DNA from: Candidatus Shapirobacteria bacterium | GTDB taxonomy: Bacteria; Patescibacteriota; Microgenomatia; UBA12405 | Direction of reading: 5' to 3' | Assembly: GCA_028709405.1 (NCBI GenBank) | Contig: JAQVXB010000010.1 | Coordinates: 1-12,524 of the forward strand | Length of the DNA stretch: 12,524 bases | Part shown: piece by piece, positions 1 to 5,885 of the stretch | Layout: each line of letters opens with the position of its first letter | Numbering within the stretch: position 1 is the stretch's first letter | Program-made: the position numbers and the translations under genes | Notes under the pieces: generated by a model | Databases searched by the model: none | Told to the model about the DNA's origin: nothing | The model's input: the letters and a program-made list of their open reading frames with translations, nothing else

Positions 1-1
1 A

Positions 2-7
2 TATAAT
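2..7 (+). promoter_or_regulatory. Candidate -10 box (TATAAT) of the secreted hydrolase
   Basis: A perfect TATAAT lies 11 nt before the ATG at 19. Transcription would start near position 14, leaving a leader of only about 5 nt. No Shine-Dalgarno is present. The -35 region lies outside the window, so the promoter cannot be fully judged. In sequence this AT-rich, TATAAT could arise by chance, but three other genes in the window show the same arrangement. Confidence 0.45.
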
Positions 8-18
8 ATTATTAAAAT

Positions 19-2439
19 ATGAATAAATACATATTTTTGTCAATTGTTTTTTTGTTTTTTAATATATCTCCTGTTTTCGGAATTGATTATTTTCATGACA
101 ACTTTGATTATAAAGATAATACTAAATGGAATTATATACAAAACCCTGATTATGTTGTTTATTCTGATGGAATGGTTAATTTAGAAATGGATTATGGTTC
201 TTATGTATACCCTTTGATTATTAGTAATAACAATATTTTTGACAAAAACAATGATTGGGTTGCAAACGTTAGATTCAAGTATAGGTCAACGAGTTATTTT
301 GGTGATGGTATTGGTGTTGGTTTTACTAACTCTGGTGGTAATTTATATTATCAGTTTGGAATCTGGAATGATTTGGAAAATGGTTCTCACTTTTATTATA
401 ACGATTTTAGTCAAAGGACTGAAAATTGTACCAATTTTAATAATATTTTTGATACCATAGGTAGAAATTATGTCATGCTTAATTTCTCAGATGATCAGTG
501 GCACAATTTTATTATTAAAAAGACAAGTGAACGGTATGAGATATATTTAGATGAAAATAAAATATATGAAACAGCTGAAAACCAGTGTGTTCCTACCCAT
601 TTATGGTTTGGAAATAAAGAATCTGGAGGATCTGGTTCTTGGTCATTGTTGTCTGTGGATGATGTTAAAGTTGAATCTAATTTTGATTATTTAGAAGAAT
701 CAGACAAAAAATTAATAATTATCCCTGGATTTGGGGCGAGTTGGAACTCTGAGGCTATTGTTTATAATCGCAATGTTGACAACAATCAATGGGTAATGAC
801 ACCTTTTGTAAGGAATTATGATGGATTAATAAAAGCCATGGAGGACAATAGTTTAGAGATAAATAAGGATTTTTATGTATGGAATTATGATTGGAGAAAA
901 CCACTAGTAGAAATTGTGGATAATTTAAATATTTTTATTAATCAAAAAATTAGTTCTAATGAAAAAGTTGTTTTGGTTGGTCATAGTTTGGGTGGATTGG
1001 TTTCAAGAATTTGGGCTGAAAATAATAAGGACGATTCTAGATTAGAGAAAGTTATTACTTTGGGGAGTCCTCATTTAGGGTCTGTAGATGCTTATGAAGC
1101 TTGGAATGGAGGTCAGATTTCTGATTTGTCTGATTTTAGTTCTATTGCTCTTAAAGTTTTATTGAAATTACAAGGATTAACAACTAGAACTGATATGGAA
1201 GCTGTTAGGACATATACACCTTCGGTGAAGGATTTGTTGCCTACTTTTTCTTTCTTGAAAAAGGATGGTTTGTTTTTGAGTAATGATCAATTGGAAACAA
1301 AAAATGATTATTTAATAAATCAAAACAATTTAAATTTAGGTGATCAACTTAATTTGGATTTGTTTGTTGGAAAAGGTTATGAAACAACAGATTCAATTAA
1401 ATTAAAAAAGAATACTATTTTTGATCGGATTTTAGGTCTTTGGCCTGACGGTAAAATTGATAAATTTTTATATACCAATAATGGTGATGGTACGGTTTTG
1501 GTTAAAAGTGCAAATTATGATAAAAATAATTTTATAGAAGTTGATAGTAAACATGGAGAAATTGTTGGAAAAACAATAAATCAAGTGATGTTGGGAATTG
1601 GGTTAAGTGAAGTTAATATTACTAGTGATTTTGATGATTATAAAGACAGTTTAGTGGTTTTTGTTGGGTCGCCAGTTAATTATTCAGTTAAATGTGATGA
1701 TGAGCCTCAAGTTTTAGAAAATAATGGTTTTGTGATTATTAAGAATAATAATTATAATTTTTGCACTATTAATTTAGTGGGTAATAATGATGGTTTAATT
1801 CATTTAGTGGTGGGTAATACTAATGATAATAATTGGTTTTATTGGGAAAAGAACATAACAAATGGTGAAATTAATAATATTAAAATTAATCCTAAAAATG
1901 GACAAGTAATTGAGGATAATGATAATATTTCGTTTTTGAGATCAATTATTAGAGATGATATTAACTCTCTTTTGATTTTAAATAAGAATAATAAGGATTT
2001 AAAATTGGCATTAAAATTTTTAGAAAAAAATCAGCCAAAGATACTAATAAAAAATATTTTTGATTTTAGACAGAGAAATAATGAAAAAAATATTAGTCAG
2101 AAAATTATTGATAATACAACCTTATGGTTATCTATTATAGAAAATTGTTCCAAAAATAAAGCAATTTCTGGTTTTAAAAAAATTGATAATTATCAAAATT
2201 TAATAAACAAACTGGTTAGTTTAAAATATCGAAATATTTTTAAAATAAGTGAAAATTCAGCTATTAGTTATAAAGAGATGGAGAGGTTATTGGAGTTTAA
2301 TAAAAAGAAAATAAACGACAATGATTATTTTGGAGTTTGTGCTAATAACTTTACGGCAATGAATTATGGAAGTGAAACTTTAAAAATTAGCCATAAAAAT
2401 GATTATAAAAAGTGGTTGTTAGAGGATTCGAACCTCTGA
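19..2439 (+). CDS. Secreted LCAT/PGAP1-like alpha/beta hydrolase with N-terminal jelly-roll domain
   Basis: Probable exported lipase, acyltransferase or esterase of the lecithin:cholesterol acyltransferase-like alpha/beta-hydrolase group. Residues 1-21 form a signal peptide (short basic start, Phe/Ile/Leu core, V-F-G cleavage site). Residues ~24-219 look like a concanavalin/LamG-type jelly roll, rich in beta strands and aromatics, and could bind glycan. The hydrolase domain begins near 230 with a PGFGASW oxyanion-type loop. The nucleophile is Ser323 in GHSLGG, and likely partners are Asp490 (GDGTV) and His512 (SKHGE), in the order and spacing expected of LCAT-type enzymes. Residues ~530-620 look like a small beta domain, followed by a Lys/Asn-rich helical tail. 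The last eight codons, from Trp799, are antisense to the tRNA-Val gene, so the native C-terminus may have been lost. Substrate unknown. The fold and nucleophile assignments are strong; the jelly-roll assignment is moderate. Confidence 0.85.
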   Translation: MNKYIFLSIVFLFFNISPVFGIDYFHDNFDYKDNTKWNYIQNPDYVVYSDGMVNLEMDYGSYVYPLIISNNNIFDKNNDWVANVRFKYRSTSYFGDGIGVGFTNSGGNLYYQFGIWNDLENGSHFYYNDFSQRTENCTNFNNIFDTIGRNYVMLNFSDDQWHNFIIKKTSERYEIYLDENKIYETAENQCVPTHLWFGNKESGGSGSWSLLSVDDVKVESNFDYLEESDKKLIIIPGFGASWNSEAIVYNRNVDNNQWVMTPFVRNYDGLIKAMEDNSLEINKDFYVWNYDWRKPLVEIVDNLNIFINQKISSNEKVVLVGHSLGGLVSRIWAENNKDDSRLEKVITLGSPHLGSVDAYEAWNGGQISDLSDFSSIALKVLLKLQGLTTRTDMEAVRTYTPSVKDLLPTFSFLKKDGLFLSNDQLETKNDYLINQNNLNLGDQLNLDLFVGKGYETTDSIKLKKNTIFDRILGLWPDGKIDKFLYTNNGDGTVLVKSANYDKNNFIEVDSKHGEIVGKTINQVMLGIGLSEVNITSDFDDYKDSLVVFVGSPVNYSVKCDDEPQVLENNGFVIIKNNNYNFCTINLVGNNDGLIHLVVGNTNDNNWFYWEKNITNGEINNIKINPKNGQVIEDNDNISFLRSIIRDDINSLLILNKNNKDLKLALKFLEKNQPKILIKNIFDFRQRNNEKNISQKIIDNTTLWLSIIENCSKNKAISGFKKIDNYQNLINKLVSLKYRNIFKISENSAISYKEMERLLEFNKKKINDNDYFGVCANNFTAMNYGSETLKISHKNDYKKWLLEDSNL

Positions 2440-2486
2440 CCTCTCCGATGTGAACGGAACGCTCTAACCAACTGAGCTAAACAACC
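2413..2486 (-). tRNA. tRNA-Val (anticodon CAC)
   Basis: Read on the minus strand this is a complete cloverleaf. The 7-bp acceptor stem is GGTTGTT/AACAACC, the D-stem is GCTC/GAGC, and the anticodon stem TTCCG/CGGAG has one G-U pair. The loop TTCACAT gives anticodon CAC (codon GTG). The variable loop is 5 nt, and the T-arm is AGAGG-TTCGAAT-CCTCT. The discriminator is A73, as usual for tRNA-Val. CCA is not encoded and must be added after transcription. A short T-run follows the 3' end and may terminate transcription. The 3' 27 nt overlap, in antisense, the end of the upstream hydrolase gene. Confidence 0.96.
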
Positions 2487-2498
2487 TGATTAAATCAG

Positions 2499-2507
2499 AT
2501 TATACCA
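2499..2507 (-). promoter_or_regulatory. Extended -10 promoter of tRNA-Val
   Basis: On the minus strand a TGG-TATAAT extended -10 element ends 12 nt before the first base of the tRNA. This predicts transcription starting about 6 nt upstream of the mature 5' end. No good -35 at 17-nt spacing is visible, which an extended -10 can tolerate. The element shares a 53-bp divergent gap with the lepB promoter. Confidence 0.6.
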
Positions 2508-2525
2508 AGATCGACAAAATTACAC

Positions 2526-2531
2526 TATAAT
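2526..2531 (+). promoter_or_regulatory. Candidate -10 box (TATAAT) of lepB
   Basis: A perfect TATAAT lies 8 nt before the ATG at 2540, so transcription should start within about 2 nt of that ATG. The -35 position holds only a weak match. The TTG codon at 2531 overlaps the box itself and cannot be on such an mRNA, which supports ATG 2540 as the real start. Confidence 0.5.
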
Positions 2532-2539
2532 TGTTCATC

Positions 2540-3130
2540 ATGCAAAATATAAATTATAAAAACCAACGAGGGTCAATTGGTAGTTTTATTCTTGATTTTA
2601 TTCAATCAATCGTCTTAGCTTTGGCAGTATTTGTTTTACTGTATCTTTTTGTAGCTCAACCGAACGAAGTTAAAGGAAGTTCAATGGTACCTAATTTTGT
2701 TGATAAAGAGTTTTTATTGACAGAAAAATTATCATATCAATTCGGGGATCCTCAACGGGGTGATGTAATAGTGTTTAAGGCGCCAGCTAGTGAACCTTGT
2801 GCGGCTGAAGAGTGTGAATATATAAAAAGGGTGATTGGAATACCTGGAGATAGAATAATGGTTAAAGAAGGTCAGGTTTATTTAAACGGTGAATTATTAG
2901 AACAGACTTTTTTACCAGATGGAGTTTTGACTGATCCGGGTCAATTTTCTCAAGAAGGAGTTGAGCAGATAATTCCAGAAGATCAATATTTGTGTTTGGG
3001 TGATAATAGAAAGCATTCAAGAGATGGTAGAGAGTTTGGTCCAATCAAAAAGAATTTAATTGTTGGGAAGGCTTTTTTTAAGTATTGGCCGGTGTCAGCG
3101 GTTGGTTTAATTCCAGCAGTCAGATTTTAA
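2540..3130 (+). CDS. lepB: Signal peptidase I
   Basis: Membrane-bound serine protease that cleaves signal peptides from exported proteins. With the start at ATG 2540 it has 196 residues. A transmembrane segment spans ~17-39. The catalytic Ser48 is in GSSMVPN, the general base Lys96 in YIKRVIGIPGDRI, and the C-terminal family box is GDNRKHSRDGREFG (~154-167). These are the Ser/Lys dyad and conserved boxes of S26A peptidases, and the size fits the short Gram-positive-type enzymes. A Cys pair (87 and 92) in a small insertion before the Lys box could form a disulphide. An in-frame TTG at 2531 would add three residues but overlaps the -10 box. The gene is divergent from tRNA-Val, and its stop shares four bases (TTAA) with the convergent parB stop. 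The hydrolase upstream is a plausible substrate. Confidence 0.95.
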   Translation: MQNINYKNQRGSIGSFILDFIQSIVLALAVFVLLYLFVAQPNEVKGSSMVPNFVDKEFLLTEKLSYQFGDPQRGDVIVFKAPASEPCAAEECEYIKRVIGIPGDRIMVKEGQVYLNGELLEQTFLPDGVLTDPGQFSQEGVEQIIPEDQYLCLGDNRKHSRDGREFGPIKKNLIVGKAFFKYWPVSAVGLIPAVRF

Positions 3131-3966
3131 TTTTGTAGATCCTTCTTACAGATTTGTTTATAAAGATTTTTTAGTTCATCAAATCTTTGGTCTATTGGCC
3201 CTTTAAATTGGAAAGTGACTTTAGTTAGAATATTGGTTTGAACAATTTTTACTGAGGTTGTTTTATTATTAAAAACAGATTGGAGATCTTGGCCAATATT
3301 GTCAATTTTTGATTTTAAAAATTGAGGTAAATTTTCTTTGGTAATGGGAACATCCCCTTCTTCTATTTTTTTGCGCATTCTTCTGGCAATATCTTCAGCT
3401 CTTCTAACGGAAGCTTTTTCTTTCAAAACAATTTTGTAGGCCTCAATCATTAATCTAGTGTCGCCTATTCCAGACAGAGCTCTAGCATGTCCCTCACTGA
3501 TCAATCCAGACAGAATACCATCTTTAATGGCATCTGGTAGAGTTATTAATTTAATACAATTAATGACATAAGGGACACTTTTGCTGACCTTTTTGGCAAT
3601 TTGATTGTTATCAAAAGAGAATTCCTCTTTAAGTCTTAAAAAAGCCTTGGCCCGTTCGATTGGGTTTAAATCTTTTCGTTGAAGATTTTCAACAATGGCC
3701 ATTTCTAACATTTGTTGTGGATTTGTTTCCTTAATAATGGCAGGAACATATTCTAATTTAAGGGTTCTAGCAGCTCGCCAGCGCCTTTCTCCGGCAATAA
3801 TTTGGTATCCAGCTGGAGTTTTGGCAACAATTAGAGGCTCAAGAATACCGTGTTCTTTAATAGACTCAACTAATTCAGAAATTGATTCAGGATTTATAAT
3901 CCCTCGGGGTTGAAGCGGGTTTGGTTCGAGTTGATTAGTTGGAATCTGAGTAACTTGTTTCATCAT
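3127..3966 (-). CDS. parB: ParB/Spo0J-family chromosome partitioning protein
   Basis: DNA-binding CTPase clamp that loads at parS sites near the origin and drives chromosome segregation with ParA and SMC. It has 279 residues, normal for a chromosomal ParB. The order is an N-terminal NPLQPRG box (~16-22), the CTP-binding GERRWRA motif (59-65), the ENLQRKDLNPIE segment (~93-104), a helix-turn-helix at ~118-140, the SEGHARAL element (~157-164), and a C-terminal dimerisation region from ~225. Two tandem ATGs (3966 and 3963) are possible starts; the first ends an 8-bp inverted repeat. There is no Shine-Dalgarno. The gene lies 66 nt downstream of rpmA in the same direction with no terminator seen between, so it probably sits in the rplU-rpmA transcript. 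No parA is adjacent, and no full parS consensus was seen in the window. Confidence 0.95.
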   Translation of the reverse strand: MMKQVTQIPTNQLEPNPLQPRGIINPESISELVESIKEHGILEPLIVAKTPAGYQIIAGERRWRAARTLKLEYVPAIIKETNPQQMLEMAIVENLQRKDLNPIERAKAFLRLKEEFSFDNNQIAKKVSKSVPYVINCIKLITLPDAIKDGILSGLISEGHARALSGIGDTRLMIEAYKIVLKEKASVRRAEDIARRMRKKIEEGDVPITKENLPQFLKSKIDNIGQDLQSVFNNKTTSVKIVQTNILTKVTFQFKGPIDQRFDELKNLYKQICKKDLQN

Positions 3967-3983
3967 AGTAAAAGGTTACTATG
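3964..3983 (-). repeat. Perfect 8-bp inverted repeat at the parB start codon
   Basis: The arms CATAGTAA and TTACTATG are separated by 4 nt. The repeat ends on the G of the first parB ATG, with the second ATG directly after it. As RNA it would form an 8-bp hairpin over the initiation site; as DNA it could be an operator. It does not resemble the parS consensus. Function is inferred only. Confidence 0.55.
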
Positions 3984-4032
3984 AAAGATGTCGTGAAAAA
4001 AGTATCCAAAAATGACTCAAAGTAAATCAATC

Positions 4033-4284
4033 TTATTTTTTGACAACAGAGACTATATTTTTACCAAATTTTTTGAAGAATTTGACAATACCAGGTCTAA
4101 TGGCATAGATAGTAAAATCTTTACCGGTTTTTACACCTTTACCAGCATGAAAACTGGAACCAACTTGTCGGACAATAATTTCGCCAGTGTTAATTTTTTG
4201 GCTACCAAAAACCTTGACACCTCTTCTTTGCCCTGGTCGATTTGATTTTTGATTTGTTTTACCTTGTGATTTTGTATGTGCCAT
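4033..4284 (-). CDS. rpmA: Large ribosomal subunit protein bL27
   Basis: Component of the 50S subunit whose flexible N-terminus reaches the peptidyl-transferase centre. It has 83 residues, the normal length. The start MAHTKSQGKT is followed by the conserved GQRRGVKVFG stretch (~18-27), then the GEIIVRQVGSSFHAGKGVKTGKDFT block, equivalent to the usual RQRGTxFHPGxNVGxGKDHT. There is no cleavable N-terminal extension of the Firmicutes type, so the mature Ala2-His3 end follows Met removal. It lies 38 nt downstream of rplU, the near-universal rplU-rpmA pairing. The gap is made of CTAAA-like units and carries no Shine-Dalgarno. Confidence 0.97.
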   Translation of the reverse strand: MAHTKSQGKTNQKSNRPGQRRGVKVFGSQKINTGEIIVRQVGSSFHAGKGVKTGKDFTIYAIRPGIVKFFKKFGKNIVSVVKK

Positions 4285-4322
4285 AATTTAGTTAATTAGA
4301 GCTTTAGTGCTTTAGTTTTTAG

Positions 4323-4637
4323 TTAAAAGTTAATTTTAGTAATTTGGATTTCGGTTAATTGAGCTCGAAAACCAGTGGTTTTACGATAACGTGATTTTGA
4401 TTTATATTTAAAAACTTTAAGTTTTTCACCTTGATAGTGTCTTAAAACTTTAAATTCAACTGAAGCATCTTTAACAGTTGGAGTACCAACCTTAACTTTG
4501 TCTTCATTTACGGTTAATAAAACTTGATCAGTTGAAGATTTTTCATTTTCTTTAACATCTAAAAGATCAATGACAATTTTTTGATTTTCTTCGACTTGGT
4601 GTTGGGTGCCAGAAATGGCAATAACAGCGTATTTCAT
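4323..4637 (-). CDS. rplU: Large ribosomal subunit protein bL21
   Basis: 50S subunit protein that binds 23S rRNA. It has 104 residues, the standard length. The N-terminus KYAVIAISGTQHQVEENQKI matches the family opening (YAVIxxGGKQYxVxxGxxI), with GTQ in place of the usual GKQ. The basic C-terminal segment YKSKSRYRKTTGFRAQLTEI (~77-96) is the rRNA-binding signature region. It is the first gene of an rplU-rpmA-parB run. Its own strong promoter places the transcription start at or within about 2 nt of the ATG, so the mRNA is predicted to be leaderless and to lack any 5' autoregulatory leader. Confidence 0.97.
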   Translation of the reverse strand: MKYAVIAISGTQHQVEENQKIVIDLLDVKENEKSSTDQVLLTVNEDKVKVGTPTVKDASVEFKVLRHYQGEKLKVFKYKSKSRYRKTTGFRAQLTEIQITKINF

Positions 4638-4645
4638 ACTGTTCG

Positions 4646-4673
4646 ATTATAGCATAGGAAATTAGCTTGACAA
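4646..4673 (-). promoter_or_regulatory. rplU promoter, predicted leaderless
   Basis: On the minus strand TTGTCA (4673-4668) is followed after 16 nt by an extended -10, TGC-TATAAT (TATAAT at 4651-4646). Only 8 nt separate the -10 box from the rplU ATG. The predicted start of transcription is therefore at or within about 2 nt of the start codon. The -35 box begins 4 nt past the rodA stop. This is one of the two best promoter matches in the window. Confidence 0.8.
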
Positions 4674-4676
4674 GAT

Positions 4677-5672
4677 TTAAGAAGAGTAAATAATTCCGAG
4701 AGAAAAGAGTAAGGTCATAATAGATGAACCACCAACAGAAATGAAGGGCAAAGGGATGCCGGTGACTGGTAAAAGTCCAATGTTCATACCGATATTAATT
4801 GAAGCTTGTAGCCAAATTTGGATGGCAATTCCTAGGGTGAAAATAAAGAGAGGTCGGTTTTTGGTGGAAAAAGCTTTATTAAAAAGAGTACTAATTAACA
4901 AATAATAAGAAAAAAGGACAATAGAAATTCCAATTAATCCCAATTCTTCGGCAGTGGTGGCAAACATAAAATCAGTGTGTTTTTCTGGCAGAAATAATAA
5001 TTGTCCTTGAGTCCCCTTTCTGTAACCTTTACCAAAAAATCCACCTGAGCCGATAGCTATTTGGGATTGAATTACGTTATAACCTTCACCTAAAGGATCG
5101 GCTTTAGGATTTAAGAAGGTTTGAATGCGTTTTTGTTGATAATCGTGTAAAACATATTTGTAAACTAAGGGAGAAACTAAAATAAAAATTAATCCGAAAA
5201 TTAAAAATAATTTAAGTAATTTCTTGTTATATAAAATTAAAGGAATAATTAAAAAGAAAACTGAAATAGCACTGCCGAGGTCGGGTTGGGCCATAATTAT
5301 AAAGATGGGAATAAAGTGGAGTAAGGGAAGATTAGTATTGGATAAAAATGACATGAGCCATGGTTTGGTAAATTCAGAAGGTTGAAGAGTTAATCCACCG
5401 AGATAAATCCAACGACGAGAACCTCGTGTAATACTGTTTAACATAATTGGGAAAAGAAGAAGAAGACAGCAAACAATGAAAATTGGCCACTTATAGGAAT
5501 TAAGTTGTTTTAGGTTTATTTGTTTACCTATAAAGAAAAAGATTATCCCTAATATCCAGGCAAATAGTTGTTTAAAAACCAAATTTGGAGCAATTGAACT
5601 GATCATCAAAATATTAATACAAAATAGAACAGATAGACTAATTATGGTTGGTAACCAGAGAGATCTCGACAT
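4677..5672 (-). CDS. rodA: SEDS peptidoglycan glycosyltransferase RodA
   Basis: Multi-pass membrane enzyme that polymerises lipid II into glycan strands for cell elongation, normally with a class B PBP and the Rod complex. It has 331 residues and about ten hydrophobic segments. Signatures are GSRRWIYLGGLTLQPSE (~84-100), MAQPDLGSA (~127-135), the GSGGFFGKGYRKGTQGQ block (~208-223), and PEKHTDF with Asp234 as the expected catalytic residue of the SEDS family. The run GLLPVTGIPLPFISVGGSS (~299-317) closes the domain. The fully conserved HTD motif and GTQ block favour RodA over FtsW, which is present separately. The C-terminus stops soon after the last membrane helix, so the protein is somewhat shorter than typical RodA. 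No PBP or mreBCD gene is adjacent in the window. Confidence 0.93.
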   Translation of the reverse strand: MSRSLWLPTIISLSVLFCINILMISSIAPNLVFKQLFAWILGIIFFFIGKQINLKQLNSYKWPIFIVCCLLLLFPIMLNSITRGSRRWIYLGGLTLQPSEFTKPWLMSFLSNTNLPLLHFIPIFIIMAQPDLGSAISVFFLIIPLILYNKKLLKLFLIFGLIFILVSPLVYKYVLHDYQQKRIQTFLNPKADPLGEGYNVIQSQIAIGSGGFFGKGYRKGTQGQLLFLPEKHTDFMFATTAEELGLIGISIVLFSYYLLISTLFNKAFSTKNRPLFIFTLGIAIQIWLQASINIGMNIGLLPVTGIPLPFISVGGSSIMTLLFSLGIIYSS

Positions 5673-5673
5673 T

Positions 5674-5687
5674 AGCTAATTTTAGCT
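5674..5687. repeat. 14-bp palindrome overlapping the rodA -10 region
   Basis: AGCTAA and TTAGCT flank a 2-nt centre, just before the rodA start and covering the proposed -10 box. The position would suit a repressor operator, or the palindrome may be chance in AT-rich sequence. Confidence 0.35.
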
Positions 5688-5706
5688 TATTTAAGATTAA
5701 TTTGAA
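5679..5706 (-). promoter_or_regulatory. Candidate rodA promoter
   Basis: On the minus strand TAAAAT (5684-5679) lies 6 nt before the rodA ATG. A weak -35 match, TTCAAA, sits 16 nt upstream. The predicted transcription start falls on the start codon, giving a leaderless mRNA. The match is weaker than for rplU. Confidence 0.4.
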
Positions 5707-5716
5707 GGTTAGAATA

Positions 5717-5745
5717 TTGACTTTTTAACTAATCTTTGATATTAT
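5717..5745 (+). promoter_or_regulatory. Strong sigma-70-type promoter of the 138-residue membrane protein
   Basis: TTGACT (5717-5722) is followed at the ideal 17-nt spacing by TATTAT (5740-5745). The predicted start is near 5752, giving a leader of about 134 nt before the ATG at 5886. This contrasts with the other promoters in the window, which lie almost on top of their start codons. Confidence 0.75.
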
Positions 5746-5751
5746 AGGTCT

Positions 5752-5885
5752 GAATTGATAGCGAAAGCTAACAACTCACATAAAATTCTTTAAAATTGTC
5801 TTCAACAATGCGTTGGAGAATAAAATATAGGGAAAGTACATAAACAATTTACTGTCTAAAAACAAGAAAGAAAGAGGTAAGAAAG
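5752..5885 (+). promoter_or_regulatory. Structured 5' leader of the membrane-protein gene
   Basis: The leader can form two small hairpins: TAGC-GAAA-GCTA (5759-5770), closed by a GNRA tetraloop, and CTTCAAC-AATGC-GTTGGAG (5800-5818), a 7-bp stem with one G-U pair. A possible 11-codon upstream ORF (5808-5843, MRWRIKYREST) starts with its ATG inside the second loop but has no Shine-Dalgarno. It matches no riboswitch or attenuator class that I recognise. The sequence between 5820 and 5870 is A-rich and largely unstructured, as is common just before a ribosome binding site. Confidence 0.5.
5874..5878 (+). promoter_or_regulatory. Shine-Dalgarno GAGGT
   Basis: GAGGT sits 7 nt before ATG 5886, in a purine-rich run. 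It is the only clear Shine-Dalgarno in the window and fixes the start of the membrane-protein gene. Confidence 0.8.

Noticed and set aside
239..460. Plus-strand open frame of 73 codons inside the hydrolase gene.
   Set aside because: It lies wholly within a gene with clear domains, has no promoter or ribosome binding site, and its hydrophobic content is explained by the frame shift of AT-rich sequence.
2437..2439. Reassigned UGA (Gly, as in Gracilibacteria/Absconditabacteria), which would let the hydrolase frame continue.
   Set aside because: Continuing would translate further through the tRNA antisense strand. All other genes have intact full-length frames under the standard code with no internal TGA, and ftsW ends in TGA-TAA.
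2862..3044. Minus-strand open frame inside lepB.
   Set aside because: Antisense to the conserved C-terminal boxes of signal peptidase; no independent start signals.
3100..3160. A bidirectional terminator between lepB and parB.
   Set aside because: No hairpin with a T-tract is present at the shared stop; the junction lies entirely within coding sequence.
3985..4000. A parS-like half site (CGTGAAA at 3992-3998) upstream of parB.
   Set aside because: The other half of the palindrome does not match the consensus TGTTTCA, so it is only a half site and expected by chance.
3695..4245. Plus-strand open frames (3695-3913 and 4012-4245) antisense to parB and rpmA.
   Set aside because: Both are shadows of strongly conserved genes, without recognisable domains.
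4285..4322. Short CTAAA-like repeats between rplU and rpmA.
   Set aside because: Units are short and imperfect, and are expected in AT-rich spacer; no structure or known element was found.
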